Positions 42,195 through 51,543 of a stretch of 59,641 nt of DNA are shown in pieces. A program made the position numbers and the translations under genes. The notes beneath the pieces were generated by a model. That model worked only from the letters and a program-made list of their open reading frames with translations. It was not told where the DNA came from and ran no database searches. Source of the stretch: Planctomycetota bacterium (GTDB lineage: Bacteria > Planctomycetota > Planctomycetia > Pirellulales > UBA7805); assembly GCA_003389215.1 (NCBI GenBank), contig QQVP01000021.1, positions 1 to 59,641 of the forward strand. Reading direction: 5' to 3'. Within the stretch, counting starts at the first letter, position 1. Each line of letters opens with the position of its first letter.

Positions 42195-42649
42195 TTGCAG
42201 CAAGCAAGTCTCCCATATCGGGAACTCGTCAGACACCAATCTTACCACTTTTCTGAGCGGCCATCGTTGTCCGGTGACAACAACGACAAAGCGATGCTTC
42301 GAGCGGCACTACAGATGCTGCGTTGCTGACCAGCGGCAACTCCGGCCGGTTGGTCCCGGGAGAGCCACGCATCTGCCAGATGGATCTACGCCTGCTCCGT
42401 CAGACAGGCGTAGTGTTTGGTCCGCAGGGGGATTCGCAACCGGTCGAGCAGTCGGGACGCGCGATTGATTGTCCCCGTCGGCGGGGAGCAGTAGACTGGG
42501 TCAATAGCGTGCCTCTCCATCTCGCGGAAACCAGATACGGTACGCCTGTATGCCGGCCGGCCGGTCGTCAACCCGCTTACTGAAGAAGTTCTTCAATATG
42601 CAGGGCTTACTGAAGAAGTTCCGGTCGAATTACAAGTTAGGTGGTTGAA
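42195..42649. other. Gene-free stretch ending in a half attC site
   Basis: Holds two copies of the 17-bp repeat (42575-42591, 42605-42621) and then CCGGTCGAATTACAAGTTAGGT ending at 42641 (positions 42621-42642), which looks like the right half of an attC with core GTTAGGT at 42635-42641. The left half is missing. Otherwise nothing recognised. Confidence 0.45.
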
Positions 42650-43369
42650 ATGAATAGCGTATCACGATTCAAAGAGTCGTATTCCCTACTTCAGGGGTTC
42701 TACGAGCGATGGGTTGGTCGTATCGCTGAACGGTGTCAAGGAAATGACCAGCGTCTGGCTGCCTACTACGTGTGGTCGCGATACTCAATGTCGATGCGCA
42801 CGCTCGAAGCCCTTCTTCATCCGCACCTAATCCCAGACGTACCTGTCATTTGTCGGGGTTGCCTTGAATTCAACGTTTCGCTTGAGGCCATCCTTAAGGA
42901 TGACAACGTCGCGCGCGACTATCTCGATTTCGATAAACATGCGAAGGCACGCTACCTAAAAATTCTGGGCAAACAAGGCGACATCAATCGGCTGCTGATG
43001 CGCCGCGAACAATTTGACGAAACCTTCGGCGAAGATCCCGAAGACTTCGGGCGAAAGTCGTGGTGCGCGAAATACCAAGGGATTACAGGTCTCATCCGAC
43101 ACCTGAATCGCGATAACGACGAGCGCCTTTACAATATACTGTCGCATTTCGCCCACGGTTCTGTTTGGGCAATGCAAGCCCTCGACGGAAACATAGCCGA
43201 TCCGGACACAACGTTGGCCACGATGATCGAAGGTGCGTACGCAAGCTATCTCAAATCCTCCCGGTCATTCATTTGGTTCGTGTGGGAACCTCTCACCACT
43301 CAGGAAGGAGAGCAATGCAAGAGCGACTACCTTGAGATCGAAACGTCATATCTCACGCAAACCACCTAA
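42650..43369 (+). CDS. DUF5677-like cassette protein
   Basis: A 239-aa helical protein with the pattern of DUF5677-type proteins: ARTLEALLHPHLIPDV-like RTLEALL, RGCLEFNVSLEAIL, and the later YNILSHFAHGSVWA, with conserved H-x3-HG. Such proteins are frequent in integron cassettes. Its stop TAA overlaps the outer box of a well-formed attC (CCTAAC at 43364), and a GTTAGGT core lies just upstream, so the gene is a cassette. The ATG at 42650 follows AGGTGG. Confidence 0.65.
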   Translation: MNSVSRFKESYSLLQGFYERWVGRIAERCQGNDQRLAAYYVWSRYSMSMRTLEALLHPHLIPDVPVICRGCLEFNVSLEAILKDDNVARDYLDFDKHAKARYLKILGKQGDINRLLMRREQFDETFGEDPEDFGRKSWCAKYQGITGLIRHLNRDNDERLYNILSHFAHGSVWAMQALDGNIADPDTTLATMIEGAYASYLKSSRSFIWFVWEPLTTQEGEQCKSDYLEIETSYLTQTT

Positions 43370-43457
43370 CAAGACGTTGGACCGGCGCGATAACAAGTCG
43401 GGCGTTCGCTTCGCTCATCTGCGCGTACTCATCGCCCGGTCAACTTAAACGTTAGAC
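43364..43457 (+). other. attC site (well formed)
   Basis: CTAAC...GTTGGACCGG on the left pairs with CCGGTCAAC...GTTAG on the right, with one unpaired G in the left arm as the typical extrahelical base. Right core GTTAGAC at 43451-43457 fits the GTTRRRY rule. Total 94 bp with a variable centre. Confidence 0.8.
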
Positions 43458-43470
43458 GCCAAGGCGATCA

Positions 43471-44742
43471 ATGAAAGATAGATCAAGTTCCGAAGGCCGC
43501 CCCTGCGCTCTACCCGCAACCCTAATCGCTGAGTCAGGATCGCTTGTTGACTCCGTCGGTTTCGATCTTATCGGTTCCGATCTGGGCAAAGACGTAGAGT
43601 CTGCGTTGCAAGTTGCGTTGGCGGGCGGCGCGGTTTTCCCGAACGGAACGGATCCTATTCTTATCTTTCGAGAAGCACTCTCTGCTTCCATCCGTGACAT
43701 TGAGTCACACCCGCGGGGTCGGCTGTTCCAGGAGTTCCTGCGAAAAGGCCCCTACGAGGATGTTGGGGAGATCCCGACGAAGTTGATCGGCCAGCGTCTC
43801 TCTGACGCTGAGTCCGCTTCCGCCATCACATTTATCTACTCGCACATGGTCAACTGCTTCAAAGGCGCAGTCGCGGAGTTGCTTGCGGCCAGAGCCTGCT
43901 TGCACGTGCTGCAGCAATTGCAACAAAATCGAGAACTGCCCGCAAACGCCCGACTGTACGTCGGTGATGCCGTGGGCGTCCATCGGACGAAGGGAAAAGG
44001 CCTTCTCAAAGGCGCCGACCTGTATGTCCTGATCGAAGAACCCAGATCGGATGCGGCATCAAGTATTGCCGTGGCAGGAGTGACGGAAGTCAAGTCATAC
44101 ATCAAATCGAAAAGCAGTCTGCGCAAGCAACTCGACCAGCATGTTCGACGAGCAAAGCGAGGGCTACGGGTAGACGATGTAGACTATCCCGCAGAGAAGG
44201 TCGACGTGGGCTATGGGAGGGACCGGCGGGTTGTATGTATTTCTGTTCTGCCAAGCGACTGGAAGCTGCCGCGTTCATTCCGGTTTGAAGACTCCAAGAA
44301 CGGTCGTTTGCTTCATGTGGACGGAGGTGAGCTTCCAGAAGCGGAGGATGAAATCACACAGATCGAAGATGATGAGTGGCGTATTACCTTGAGATGGTCG
44401 GCGGAGGCGCTTGCCGAGGCTGGCTACGAGATGACCTTCTGGTATATGGAGAAGATCGGTGAGGTCATCTACTCGAAATCCGTACCGAAGGGCTGGGAGG
44501 AGATGAACTCAGCCGAGGCCGGACGAAACGCGGCCAAAATGATGCTCTACTATGCCATTCTGCGTTGCCGTACTATTCGGGAGCGGCAACGGGCCATTGC
44601 TCTCTACAACAGCTACGGATACGGCTATGCACTGGGAATGAACTACAAGAACGCGGATGGAAGGCGCGAGATGCTTTGGCCTCAGGATCTGGACCAGATC
44701 AGCGTTGCAGGTAAGACCGAGAGCGGGTGCACTATACGCTAA
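43471..44742 (+). CDS. Cassette-borne protein with PD-(D/E)xK-like motif
   Basis: A 423-aa protein starting 13 bp after the attC core, the usual cassette spacing. Near residues 180-207 it has KGADLYVLIEEP and VAGVTEVKSYIKSK: an Asp strand followed by E-x-K, as in restriction-type nucleases. The downstream basic helix (SLRKQLDQHVRRAKRGL) fits. The C-terminal part (YEMTFWYMEKIGEVIYSKS) is unrecognised. It may be a defence nuclease; family unknown. Confidence 0.55.
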   Translation: MKDRSSSEGRPCALPATLIAESGSLVDSVGFDLIGSDLGKDVESALQVALAGGAVFPNGTDPILIFREALSASIRDIESHPRGRLFQEFLRKGPYEDVGEIPTKLIGQRLSDAESASAITFIYSHMVNCFKGAVAELLAARACLHVLQQLQQNRELPANARLYVGDAVGVHRTKGKGLLKGADLYVLIEEPRSDAASSIAVAGVTEVKSYIKSKSSLRKQLDQHVRRAKRGLRVDDVDYPAEKVDVGYGRDRRVVCISVLPSDWKLPRSFRFEDSKNGRLLHVDGGELPEAEDEITQIEDDEWRITLRWSAEALAEAGYEMTFWYMEKIGEVIYSKSVPKGWEEMNSAEAGRNAAKMMLYYAILRCRTIRERQRAIALYNSYGYGYALGMNYKNADGRREMLWPQDLDQISVAGKTESGCTIR

Positions 44743-44780
44743 ACTCAAGATCCAGAAACGATAGCAGGTGAACCAGTGGC

Positions 44781-44867
44781 GTCTAACCACGCGTTGGACC
44801 GGAAGGCGAATATTGTCGATTCTGGAGGCGACGTTTTTCGCGTCGCCGGCCAACTTCGACGCTACGC
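44781..44867 (+). other. Degenerate attC-like site
   Basis: GTCTAAC..GCGTTGGACCGG at 44781-44802 closely resembles the left arm of the site at 43364. The matching right arm CCGGCCAACTTCGACGCTACGCC is at 44845-44867, but the core has decayed from GTTAG to GCTAC. Confidence 0.55.
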
Positions 44868-45440
44868 CACCAAGAGTTCTACGGCGATATCCGCGCCGGA
44901 GCCGTGCTGCGAGTCGCCGGTATCGCCGCGTCCAACTACCTCAGGAGGGCGTGTCTTGGCATTTGGCACCGACCGAAACTGTGGCTGCTAAATCGCTCGA
45001 TAGACTGAATGTATCGAGCAGCGAGTAGACATTGGATTACTGCCCCAGTAGCCCCGCGAGCGCTGCGATTACAGTGCCTTTTGCGATTCCCGGCAGTCGG
45101 AATGGCGTCAGATCTGTACGGCCAGGGATGCGTCAATCCCGCAAGTCATGACTTAGCAGAATGTTACGTCATGCTTCGTGCAAAGTGGAAAAACCGTTAG
45201 TTGTGTCCACAACTTACGGCAATTCCGCACTATGAGAAGAAAAGCTCTGTCCGGCCGCGCCCACGCAGTTGGCTGGTGCGCCGCAGAAGGCCGACCTCCG
45301 ACAAGGCGAGTGTTGGGCACTGCCAGGAAGTACTCGCTTCTTTGTAGAATTGAAGATACCCCCACAGTGTACCCCCAAGTACTGTCAATGCAGGAGTGTC
45401 GTCCGCCTGCTCGCGCAGTCCGGAGAATTTAATCAATCTC
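44868..45440. other. Gene-free stretch after the last attC-like site
   Basis: No frame resembles a protein. Probably eroded cassette sequence plus the upstream region of the methyltransferase gene. Confidence 0.35.
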
Positions 45441-46010
45441 ATGTCCAAGCTGGCAATGGACCCCGATGACCCGGCGTTGGGTGGAAATATCGTCGGCGGT
45501 GATGCGGCAACCTTTCATCCCGCGCTCTGGTCCTTTCTTATCGAACGATTCGCCGTCGACTCCGTGCTTGACGTCGGTTGCGGCGAGGGTCATTGTGTGC
45601 GGTACTTCTACGAGAAGGGCATCCCGGCATTCGGTTTCGACGGCTTGAAGGCCAATGTCGACAATGCGGTCTTTCCGATTGCGTTACATGACCTTCGTTG
45701 TGGTCCGTTTGTAATGCCCGTAGCGCTCGCCCATTGCTGCGAAGTCGTGGAACACATCGAGGAGCGCTACTTGAACAACGTATTGCAGACGCTCGCGAAC
45801 GGCCGACTGATCGCGATGACACATGCTCTTCCCGGACAAGGCGGATATCATCATGTCAATTGCCAGTCGTCAGACTATTGGATCGATCGGATTGAGCCGC
45901 TAGGGTTTCGGTACCTTCCCGAAGTTACACAACAAGGCCGGGCGGCGATTACCGCCAGTGGTTCTTGGACCTACTTCGTCAAGTCGGGACTCATCTTTCA
46001 GCGTGTTTGA
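45441..46010 (+). CDS. Class I SAM-dependent methyltransferase
   Basis: A 189-aa protein with the SAM-binding motif VDSVLDVGCGEGHCVRYF near residue 35, a second motif (GIPAFGFDGLKA) and LAHCCEVVEHIEERYL, typical of Methyltransf_23/11 enzymes. The substrate is not predictable. It converges on the glycosyltransferase gene with a 126-bp gap, and the two may belong to a lost glycan or natural-product cluster. Confidence 0.75.
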   Translation: MSKLAMDPDDPALGGNIVGGDAATFHPALWSFLIERFAVDSVLDVGCGEGHCVRYFYEKGIPAFGFDGLKANVDNAVFPIALHDLRCGPFVMPVALAHCCEVVEHIEERYLNNVLQTLANGRLIAMTHALPGQGGYHHVNCQSSDYWIDRIEPLGFRYLPEVTQQGRAAITASGSWTYFVKSGLIFQRV

Positions 46011-46136
46011 CTGGCGAGGAACAGCATCTATAGGGCGTTGCATTCCTAGCGACCTCGTCAAGTTGCTGCCGTCGCTTTTTGGGCGTCTATCCAACGGCGG
46101 GAGCATGTGACTCGTCACGATTGAGCCACTTAGTCG

Positions 46137-47504
46137 CTACCCCAAGCTACTCTCGATGGTCGAGTTCCTAGTGCGTTCCACAGATTGCTCGAGAGATTGA
46201 CTAAACAAGCTTGCCGCGATTCTTGCTGCACGGACAACTGCAGGAGACTCGCCAACGGCATTCGTAACTTGTTCATCCGTAATTGCGGCCGCACGCCCCA
46301 AAGGCATATTCTCGGCGTATCGTGAAAGAAAAGTGCAGCACGACATCAATTCTGGAACATCTCGGCAGACAAACTGCACACGTGAAACAAAGGGTTCGCC
46401 CGACGATTCGTAAGCGACTTGAACGCCGAAATAGGCAGGCGTCTGCGACTCCGCGTCGATTTTCAGGACCGGGTCAATCATGTCGTCGGTGCCCGACTCC
46501 GGTTCAGCATATCCAACTCGGCCTCCGGATTCCGTCGGTGTTGCCTCGGTCGCTGGAGACAATGGCTCGCCGACCTGCAACAGCCAAGGTATGCCGAAGC
46601 AGGCGGCGTACTCCACTTCACTTCGTACCCGCTTGGCGGCGAGCGCTCGCCAAGCTTCCTCGGCCGATTGCAGATCGACTTCAAACTTCGCCCAGGCCTC
46701 GTCAAAGATCCTATCCCCTTGGGTCTGCCGGTAGTACTCAATCCAACTCCGCCATACGACGTCACCAAAGTTCTTTCGCATCGTCCGCAAGCGATTGACG
46801 TGATAGTGGGCAGGCACGGTTGCCGCTTCACTTGACGTGACCTTGAAATAGTGCCCGACGACCGCCGCCGGGTCGCTTAAGGTGTCAATCCCAGACATCC
46901 AAGCCCGAAGACCGAAGTCGAGATCTTCGATTCCTGCTCCTTTCATAACCGGATCGAGACCTCCCAGGTCAAAGTAAAGGTCGCGACGCAACGCAAAACA
47001 CATCCCGACCAGGGCTGGGGAAACGAGAAAGCGATCTAGGCGATAGAGGCGATTCGAGTCCAGCCAATGATAGTCGACATCCGGCAGCCCGAGCTCGACC
47101 CCGTAACCCCAGCAATGCTCGCCTTTGATGTTCCACGACTCGTCGAGGACACCAATCGCGGGCGTAAAGATGGCAGCCTCTCGCCAGCTCTCGGCGTTCT
47201 CGATCAACCGGGCAAGCGCACCAGGCGATGGCTTGCAGTGAGCATCGACAAATAGGAGCACGTCTCCCTGCGCGCGAGTAGCCCCCGCCGAACGCGCGGC
47301 GGCCGCTCCCGAATTCGTGGGGCTCTCGATAACGTCGAGGTCGGCATGATCTCTCGATAGCCGCTGGACCGAACCGTCCGTCGAGGCATCGTCGACGACG
47401 ATAATTTCGCAGTCGACGTCCCGCGTGCCGTCGACACAACCAGAGACCGTACGTTCGAGAAATTCCCCATCGTTGTGCGTCGGAATGATCACGCTTGCAC
47501 GCAT
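46137..47504 (-). CDS. Family 2 glycosyltransferase
   Basis: A 455-aa protein. The GT-A fold is clear: ASVIIPTHNDGEFLERTV, IIVVDDASTDGSVQRL, LLFVDAHCKP (D-x-H instead of D-x-D) and GAGIEDLDFGLRAWM with the E-D base. The C-terminal 170 residues are not recognised and could bind an acceptor. The D-x-H form is seen in polypeptide GalNAc-transferase-like members of GT2/GT27. No signal peptide. Cytoplasmic transferase of unknown acceptor. Confidence 0.8.
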   Translation of the reverse strand: MRASVIIPTHNDGEFLERTVSGCVDGTRDVDCEIIVVDDASTDGSVQRLSRDHADLDVIESPTNSGAAAARSAGATRAQGDVLLFVDAHCKPSPGALARLIENAESWREAAIFTPAIGVLDESWNIKGEHCWGYGVELGLPDVDYHWLDSNRLYRLDRFLVSPALVGMCFALRRDLYFDLGGLDPVMKGAGIEDLDFGLRAWMSGIDTLSDPAAVVGHYFKVTSSEAATVPAHYHVNRLRTMRKNFGDVVWRSWIEYYRQTQGDRIFDEAWAKFEVDLQSAEEAWRALAAKRVRSEVEYAACFGIPWLLQVGEPLSPATEATPTESGGRVGYAEPESGTDDMIDPVLKIDAESQTPAYFGVQVAYESSGEPFVSRVQFVCRDVPELMSCCTFLSRYAENMPLGRAAAITDEQVTNAVGESPAVVRAARIAASLFSQSLEQSVERTRNSTIESSLG

Positions 47505-47721
47505 GACAACTGCCCCGCAACGAAGAAAACTCGGGCGATCGAGAACCCATGTAGACTACAGGACGAAATCGCGATATGTAAGTCTCCCGATGAACTGGAT
47601 CGGTTCGTTCGACTTGGAACGGCACGCCATTCGATATGCCGCCTGGCGTGGAATTGCGCAATTCAAGACGGTTTGCGGAAACATGGCAACTCGGGCAAGC
47701 TCGTTTCGACTTTGTCTGTGC

Positions 47722-47797
47722 GGCTTTCCTTTCAGCACGTCAAGGTGGGTCAATTCCTCCTGATCGCTAATGGGTCATTTTGAAGTGATTGGTCACA
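47722..47797 (-). repeat. IS21-like end, inverted copy 1
   Basis: A 76-bp sequence perfectly inverted relative to 49856-49931. It contains spaced TGACCCA motifs (AATGACCCATTAG and GAATTGACCCACC on the other strand) typical of IS21-family ends. No istA or istB is attached here, so it is a solo end, and it truncates the EndoU toxin gene. Confidence 0.8.
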
Positions 47798-48937
47798 TCT
47801 GCCAGGCGTCACAGACGAGTTTGGATCGGAAGCTACGTCTACGATCAGGTCAATGACTTCGTCATCCGACATCCCGTCAGGAAACTCGCTCTTGCCTGGA
47901 ACTCCTCGACCCGGGCCGTGTCCACCGCCTGTGGCGTCACCGTCCAATATGTGCCTACGCCTGTTGTCCGGCATCGAAACTGGTCTTCGCCGCCGCTGCC
48001 GCTCGGCATTGATCCGGGCACGGCGACGATTCGCAAGCGCCCGCTTGAGCATGGCGCCGAGCCTCGTTCGGCTCAGCCCAGTCTTCACGAGCAACACTTC
48101 GATGCTTTCTGCTATCTTACGCGACACCGGGCCCACGGCAATGATCAGCGGAACCGTCGCGGCCAGGCCAAGACCCGAAATCACCACCGGTACGCTCAAC
48201 TGGCTGACCTGCTCCAATTCGCCCTCGTTCAACTCGTCGAGGACATTCTGGCCCGTGACGTCTTCGTTTCTGGCCTCCAACCGTCCTTCCGGTTTGTCCA
48301 GAACCGCCGAGATATCGGCGACGCCAAAGAAGGCACTGGCCGCATCGAGTACGCCGCCGACCACACCGGTGATCGCGCCGATTGTCGTGATAATCGTTTG
48401 ACCGACGGCCGCACCGGCCGCTTCGTCGCTACCGCTTGCCCCGCTTGCCCCCTCGTCGCCGGTTCGAGCGCCGCCGCCGGCCTCGTCCAGCTGCCGGGCA
48501 CCGGCTTGCGCACCCTCTTCGGCTGCCTCCTCTGCCGCCTCGCCCGCGGCCCGCTCGCCTCCCTCACCGAGTATGTCGCGTTTGAGCGCCTCGGCAATAT
48601 CGTTCGCACCTTGTCGAGCGGCGCGAAAGACGTTTCGAACTCCGGCCGTTACTCGATCCTGGGTCTTCCGGAACAGAATCGGCAGGCCGACCACAACGGC
48701 CGCAACCTCGTCTTCTAATCCCGAGTACGCTGCCTTAAGCATGTCGAGCGCGCTTGCGCTCGCCTTCGCCTTCGCAGCGGCTGCTACCGAACGCAGTCCT
48801 CTAGCGCCGGCCTTGGCAGCTCCGACCGCCTGACCAATCAAGGGAATTGCCGCGGCCGCCGACGAGCGGTGAGCCGTTCGCAGGAGCATTGATGTTGATC
48901 TGGTAACGATCAAGAATGCGGCGGGCAGGTGCCGCAC
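47750..48937 (-). pseudogene. Displaced Rhs tip with truncated EndoU nuclease domain
   Basis: A 395-aa minus-strand frame. Its long N-terminal part is Ala-rich and has hydrophobic helices (IITTIGAITGVVGGVLDAAS; VPVVISGLGLAATVPLIIAV), as in Rhs pre-toxin regions. Near the end RRRHILDGDATGGGHGPGRG then SEFPDGMSDDEVIDLIVDVA are the start of a bacterial EndoU toxin domain with its His. At GR the homology ends because the IS21 end at 47797 supplies the last 15 codons, so the second His and the catalytic Lys region are lost. No start with a ribosome site is evident; it is a displaced, broken tip. Confidence 0.7.
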
Positions 48938-48980
48938 TGCAGGGAGGGGGTAGGGGGTGCGGAATAGAGCGATGCACTTG

Positions 48981-49397
48981 TCATGCCTGTTGTTCCCAGG
49001 TCTGATCCTTCGTCATTTCGCCATGAATGCAAAAAGCCTCAACTGCTCTCGATACCTCATCCAAAGACACACATAACTTAGGGTCATAGTAACCATGTTG
49101 CCCACCCGCCACGATTATTACTTGTTCATTGTCCTGGTGGTTGGCAGTAATGAGATTGAAAATCTCGTCACCCTTCGTGGCATAACACACATATCTTCCC
49201 TGATTGCCACCACCAACAGTAAGAAACGTCGATTCATCTATAATCAACTCAATCAACGTCTTGTTTGCGCCGTTTAGTTTGCCAACCACTTGTATTGCCT
49301 GATCTAAGGTATCACAGGCATATTCCTGGTCATCACTCGTAAGTCCGGACCAGTCATCCTCGAAAAGTCGTTGAACCTTCAACATTTGATCGCTCAT
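48981..49397 (-). CDS. Imm1-family immunity protein
   Basis: A 138-aa protein with the Imm1 pattern: STFLTVGGGNQGRYVCYATK, then NEQVIIVAGGQHGYYDPKLC and a final acidic helix plus W-E. Its ATG overlaps the stop of the deaminase tip (ATGA at 49394-49397). Imm1 proteins protect against deaminase and nuclease toxins of Rhs/CDI systems, so it should neutralise the adjacent deaminase. Confidence 0.8.
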   Translation of the reverse strand: MSDQMLKVQRLFEDDWSGLTSDDQEYACDTLDQAIQVVGKLNGANKTLIELIIDESTFLTVGGGNQGRYVCYATKGDEIFNLITANHQDNEQVIIVAGGQHGYYDPKLCVSLDEVSRAVEAFCIHGEMTKDQTWEQQA

Positions 49398-49855
49398 GGG
49401 GTTGGCGTAAAGATTTGGCGTCCTGCTGGCGAGATTACTTCAAGTTCTTGTACACCAAGTTCGCGTGCTAGTGATCGCAACCCACCGCTTCGACCACACG
49501 CACGACACGGCGCACGATCTACGTACAAGGTTGCCTTAGCAGCTCGCCCTTTCAACCCAGCGTTGAGGGCCTGCTGGATCGCATCCGCTTCTGCGTGTGT
49601 TGCAGTGATTGGGTTGACTCGCTGTAATGTGGACTTGGGACCAGGCGCATTGATTCCGAAGAATTCTTTGCCGCCAACTTCTAGTTTGGACAGCGTAAAT
49701 GTGTCATCAGCTGCCCCGGCAGCAGGTATGTCAAGTTCCCTCCTAAATTGAGCCAGTTCATCGAACTGACGAGCCCCTGTTGCAATTGGGGCGTCACCTG
49801 CCGCCTCGGCGACGCGTGCTGCTGCCGCCGCTTCCTGGGCCGGCTTGGCCCCTCG
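49394..49855 (-). pseudogene. Displaced Rhs C-terminal tip: nucleic-acid deaminase toxin
   Basis: The module begins with the Rhs linker RGAKPAQEAAAAARVAEAAG, identical in DNA to the linker of the intact Rhs gene, and continues with a deaminase fold: LEVGGKEFFGINAP, NPITATHAEADAIQQA (H-A-E motif) and DRAPCRACGRSGGLRSLA (P-C-x-x-C motif). Zinc ligands His, Cys, Cys and the catalytic Glu are all present. It has no start codon of its own (an IS21 end adjoins it), so it is silent unless recombined onto an Rhs core. Confidence 0.75.
49791..49855. repeat. 65-bp Rhs linker repeat, copy 1
   Basis: Identical to 55990-56054, same orientation. Codes for the Ala-rich linker at the junction between core and toxin tip, and could serve as the homology for tip exchange. 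Confidence 0.95.
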
Positions 49856-50053
49856 TGTGACCAATCACTTCAAAATGACCCATTAGCGATCAGGAGGAAT
49901 TGACCCACCTTGACGTGCTGAAAGGAAAGCCCCCTGCTGCGCAGCAGGGGGCTGCGCAGATTTCGCATTTTACCACGGCGGCCCTGGCTGTGACGTTTCA
50001 CGCACGGAGGGCCGCTCATGATCAAGGTGGAGCAATTCATGAACATCCGAGAA
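49856..50053 (+). mobile_element. IS21-family end with the first codons of istA
   Basis: Begins with the 76-bp end sequence (49856-49931), includes a GC-rich hairpin (CCCCCTGCTGCGCAGCAGGGGG around 49930-49951), and istA starting at ATG 50018 (MIKVEQFMNIRE). The gene is interrupted at 50053 by a 4.85-kb insertion and resumes at 54908. Confidence 0.75.
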
Positions 50054-50180
50054 GTGTCCGTTCTGTGAAACTTTCAATTACCCACAAGCATTGCGGTATC
50101 CCTGGCTTTGAGTCGAGGCTAATCTGATTTGGTGGCGCGAGCGTTGCTTGCTGCCGTCAGAACCTTCGGAGGCCATCGAC

Positions 50181-50552
50181 ATGGAAGTCTGGGTCGAACG
50201 AGAGATTGAAGGGTGTGAGTTTCCCGATCAACGTTTGAAAACGCGTTTCGGCAAGTTGCTCGGCCAGCTCGGCGCGAAGATCGGCGAGTCGCTGCCTACC
50301 GCTTGCCAGGACTGGGCCGCGACGAAGGCGGCGTATCGATTCTTCGGCAACCCGCGGGTTGATGAAAGCATCATTCTGGCCGGGCACTTCGCGGCGACGA
50401 AGTCTCGCATCGCGGCGGCCAAAGGCCCCATCCTCATGCTGCACGACACGACCGAGTTCAGCTATCAACGCGCAAGACCAGAAAAAATCGGCAAGACACA
50501 TATCATTAAGGATCGCAAGGATCGCCCCGGCACGTTCACCGTCTGTGGACGT
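50181..50552 (+). pseudogene. IS4-family transposase, 5' fragment
   Basis: The first 124 codons are nearly the same as those of the intact gene at 53467 (EREIEGCEFPDQRLKTRFG, HDTTEFSYQRARPEKIGKTH). The match ends at GTCTGTGGAC where the IS66 end begins, so only the N-terminal domain and the first Asp remain. Confidence 0.85.
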
Positions 50553-50694
50553 GTCCGTTCGGTGAAACACACCTTCTTTTTTGGCCGCCGGCAGGTCATG
50601 TTCTTGGTTTTCAGTCGATGGGTGCCGGGGTTTCCGCCCCAGACGCCAGCAACATCGGTTCCCCGCGAGATGAACCAGAACCAGGAGACCCGCA

Positions 50695-51147
50695 ATGGCC
50701 AATCAGCAACGCGACCCGGCGAAAGAAGCCCGGTGGCGAGACGCGCTCCAGCGACAGACCGAAAGCAACCTCTCCGTGCGGGCGTTCTGCCAGGCAGAGG
50801 GGCTGAGCGAGGCGTCGTTCTTCGCCTGGCGGCGTGAGATCGCCCGGCGTGACGGTGAAGGGAAGCCGCCGGCGACTTCACGTCGTGTCCGTTCACGTCC
50901 ACCGCGAAAGACCAACGGTCGACGGCAACGGACCGGCACGTCGCAGGCGAAGACCAACGGCCGGCCGGCGTTTCTGCCGGTGGTTCTCGACGCGGGCCAC
51001 GAGCACGATGCGGGCAGCCTGGTTCTCGAGCTGCAAGGCGCGCGGCGGCTGCGGCTCCCCCCTTCGATCGAACCGGCGCGGCTGGCGGCGATCGTGCATG
51101 CCCTCGAAGCGGGGCCGTCCGTCGAAAGCGGAAAGGCGCAGCGATAA
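50695..51147 (+). CDS. tnpA: IS66 accessory protein TnpA (OrfA)
   Basis: A 150-aa protein with an N-terminal HTH (RWRDALQRQTESNLSVRAFC, then AEGLSEASFFAWRREIARR), a basic linker and a C-terminal LVLELQGARRLRLPPSIEPA, the classical IS66 OrfA layout. AGGAG lies eight bases before the ATG. It is needed with TnpB and TnpC for transposition. Confidence 0.9.
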   Translation: MANQQRDPAKEARWRDALQRQTESNLSVRAFCQAEGLSEASFFAWRREIARRDGEGKPPATSRRVRSRPPRKTNGRRQRTGTSQAKTNGRPAFLPVVLDAGHEHDAGSLVLELQGARRLRLPPSIEPARLAAIVHALEAGPSVESGKAQR

Positions 51148-51173
51148 TCGGCGCGAAGGCCAACACGCAGGGC

Positions 51174-51479
51174 GTGCAGATCTACCTCGCCACCACGCCG
51201 GTCGACATGCGGAAGAGTTTTGACGGCCTGGCGGAAGTCGTCCGCAGCTTCCTGGGCCACGACCCGCTCTCGGGCAGCCTGTTCGTGTTCCGCAACCGGG
51301 GCGGGCATCTCGTGAAGATTCTCTGGTGGGATGAGGGCGGCCTGGCGATCTACTACAAGCGGCTGGAACGGGGCGAGTTCCCATGGCCACGGACCAACAA
51401 GCCGGCCGTCGAGATCACCCGCGAGGGGCTGCTGCGATTGCTCTCGGGCCTGACGGTGCAGCGTCGCGAAGTCGCGTAA
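51174..51479 (+). CDS. tnpB: IS66 accessory protein TnpB (Orf2)
   Basis: A 101-aa protein with the family signature IYLATTPVDMRKSFDGLAEV, GSLFVFRNRGGHLVKILWWD and LERGEFPWP. The GTG at 51174 is used, but the open frame extends upstream to the tnpA stop, so a start at a rarer codon nearer to tnpA is possible. Complete by length. Confidence 0.9.
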   Translation: MQIYLATTPVDMRKSFDGLAEVVRSFLGHDPLSGSLFVFRNRGGHLVKILWWDEGGLAIYYKRLERGEFPWPRTNKPAVEITREGLLRLLSGLTVQRREVA

Positions 51480-51543
51480 AAAAAGTTTTCTTTTTTCGCG
51501 AAGTGGGCTGGCGCGATTGGGCGGTGCCCGTTACAACACGGGC

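Noticed and set aside
47556..47753. 65-aa minus-strand frame containing the IS21 end
   Set aside because: Arises from the end sequence itself; no similarity to istA/istB.
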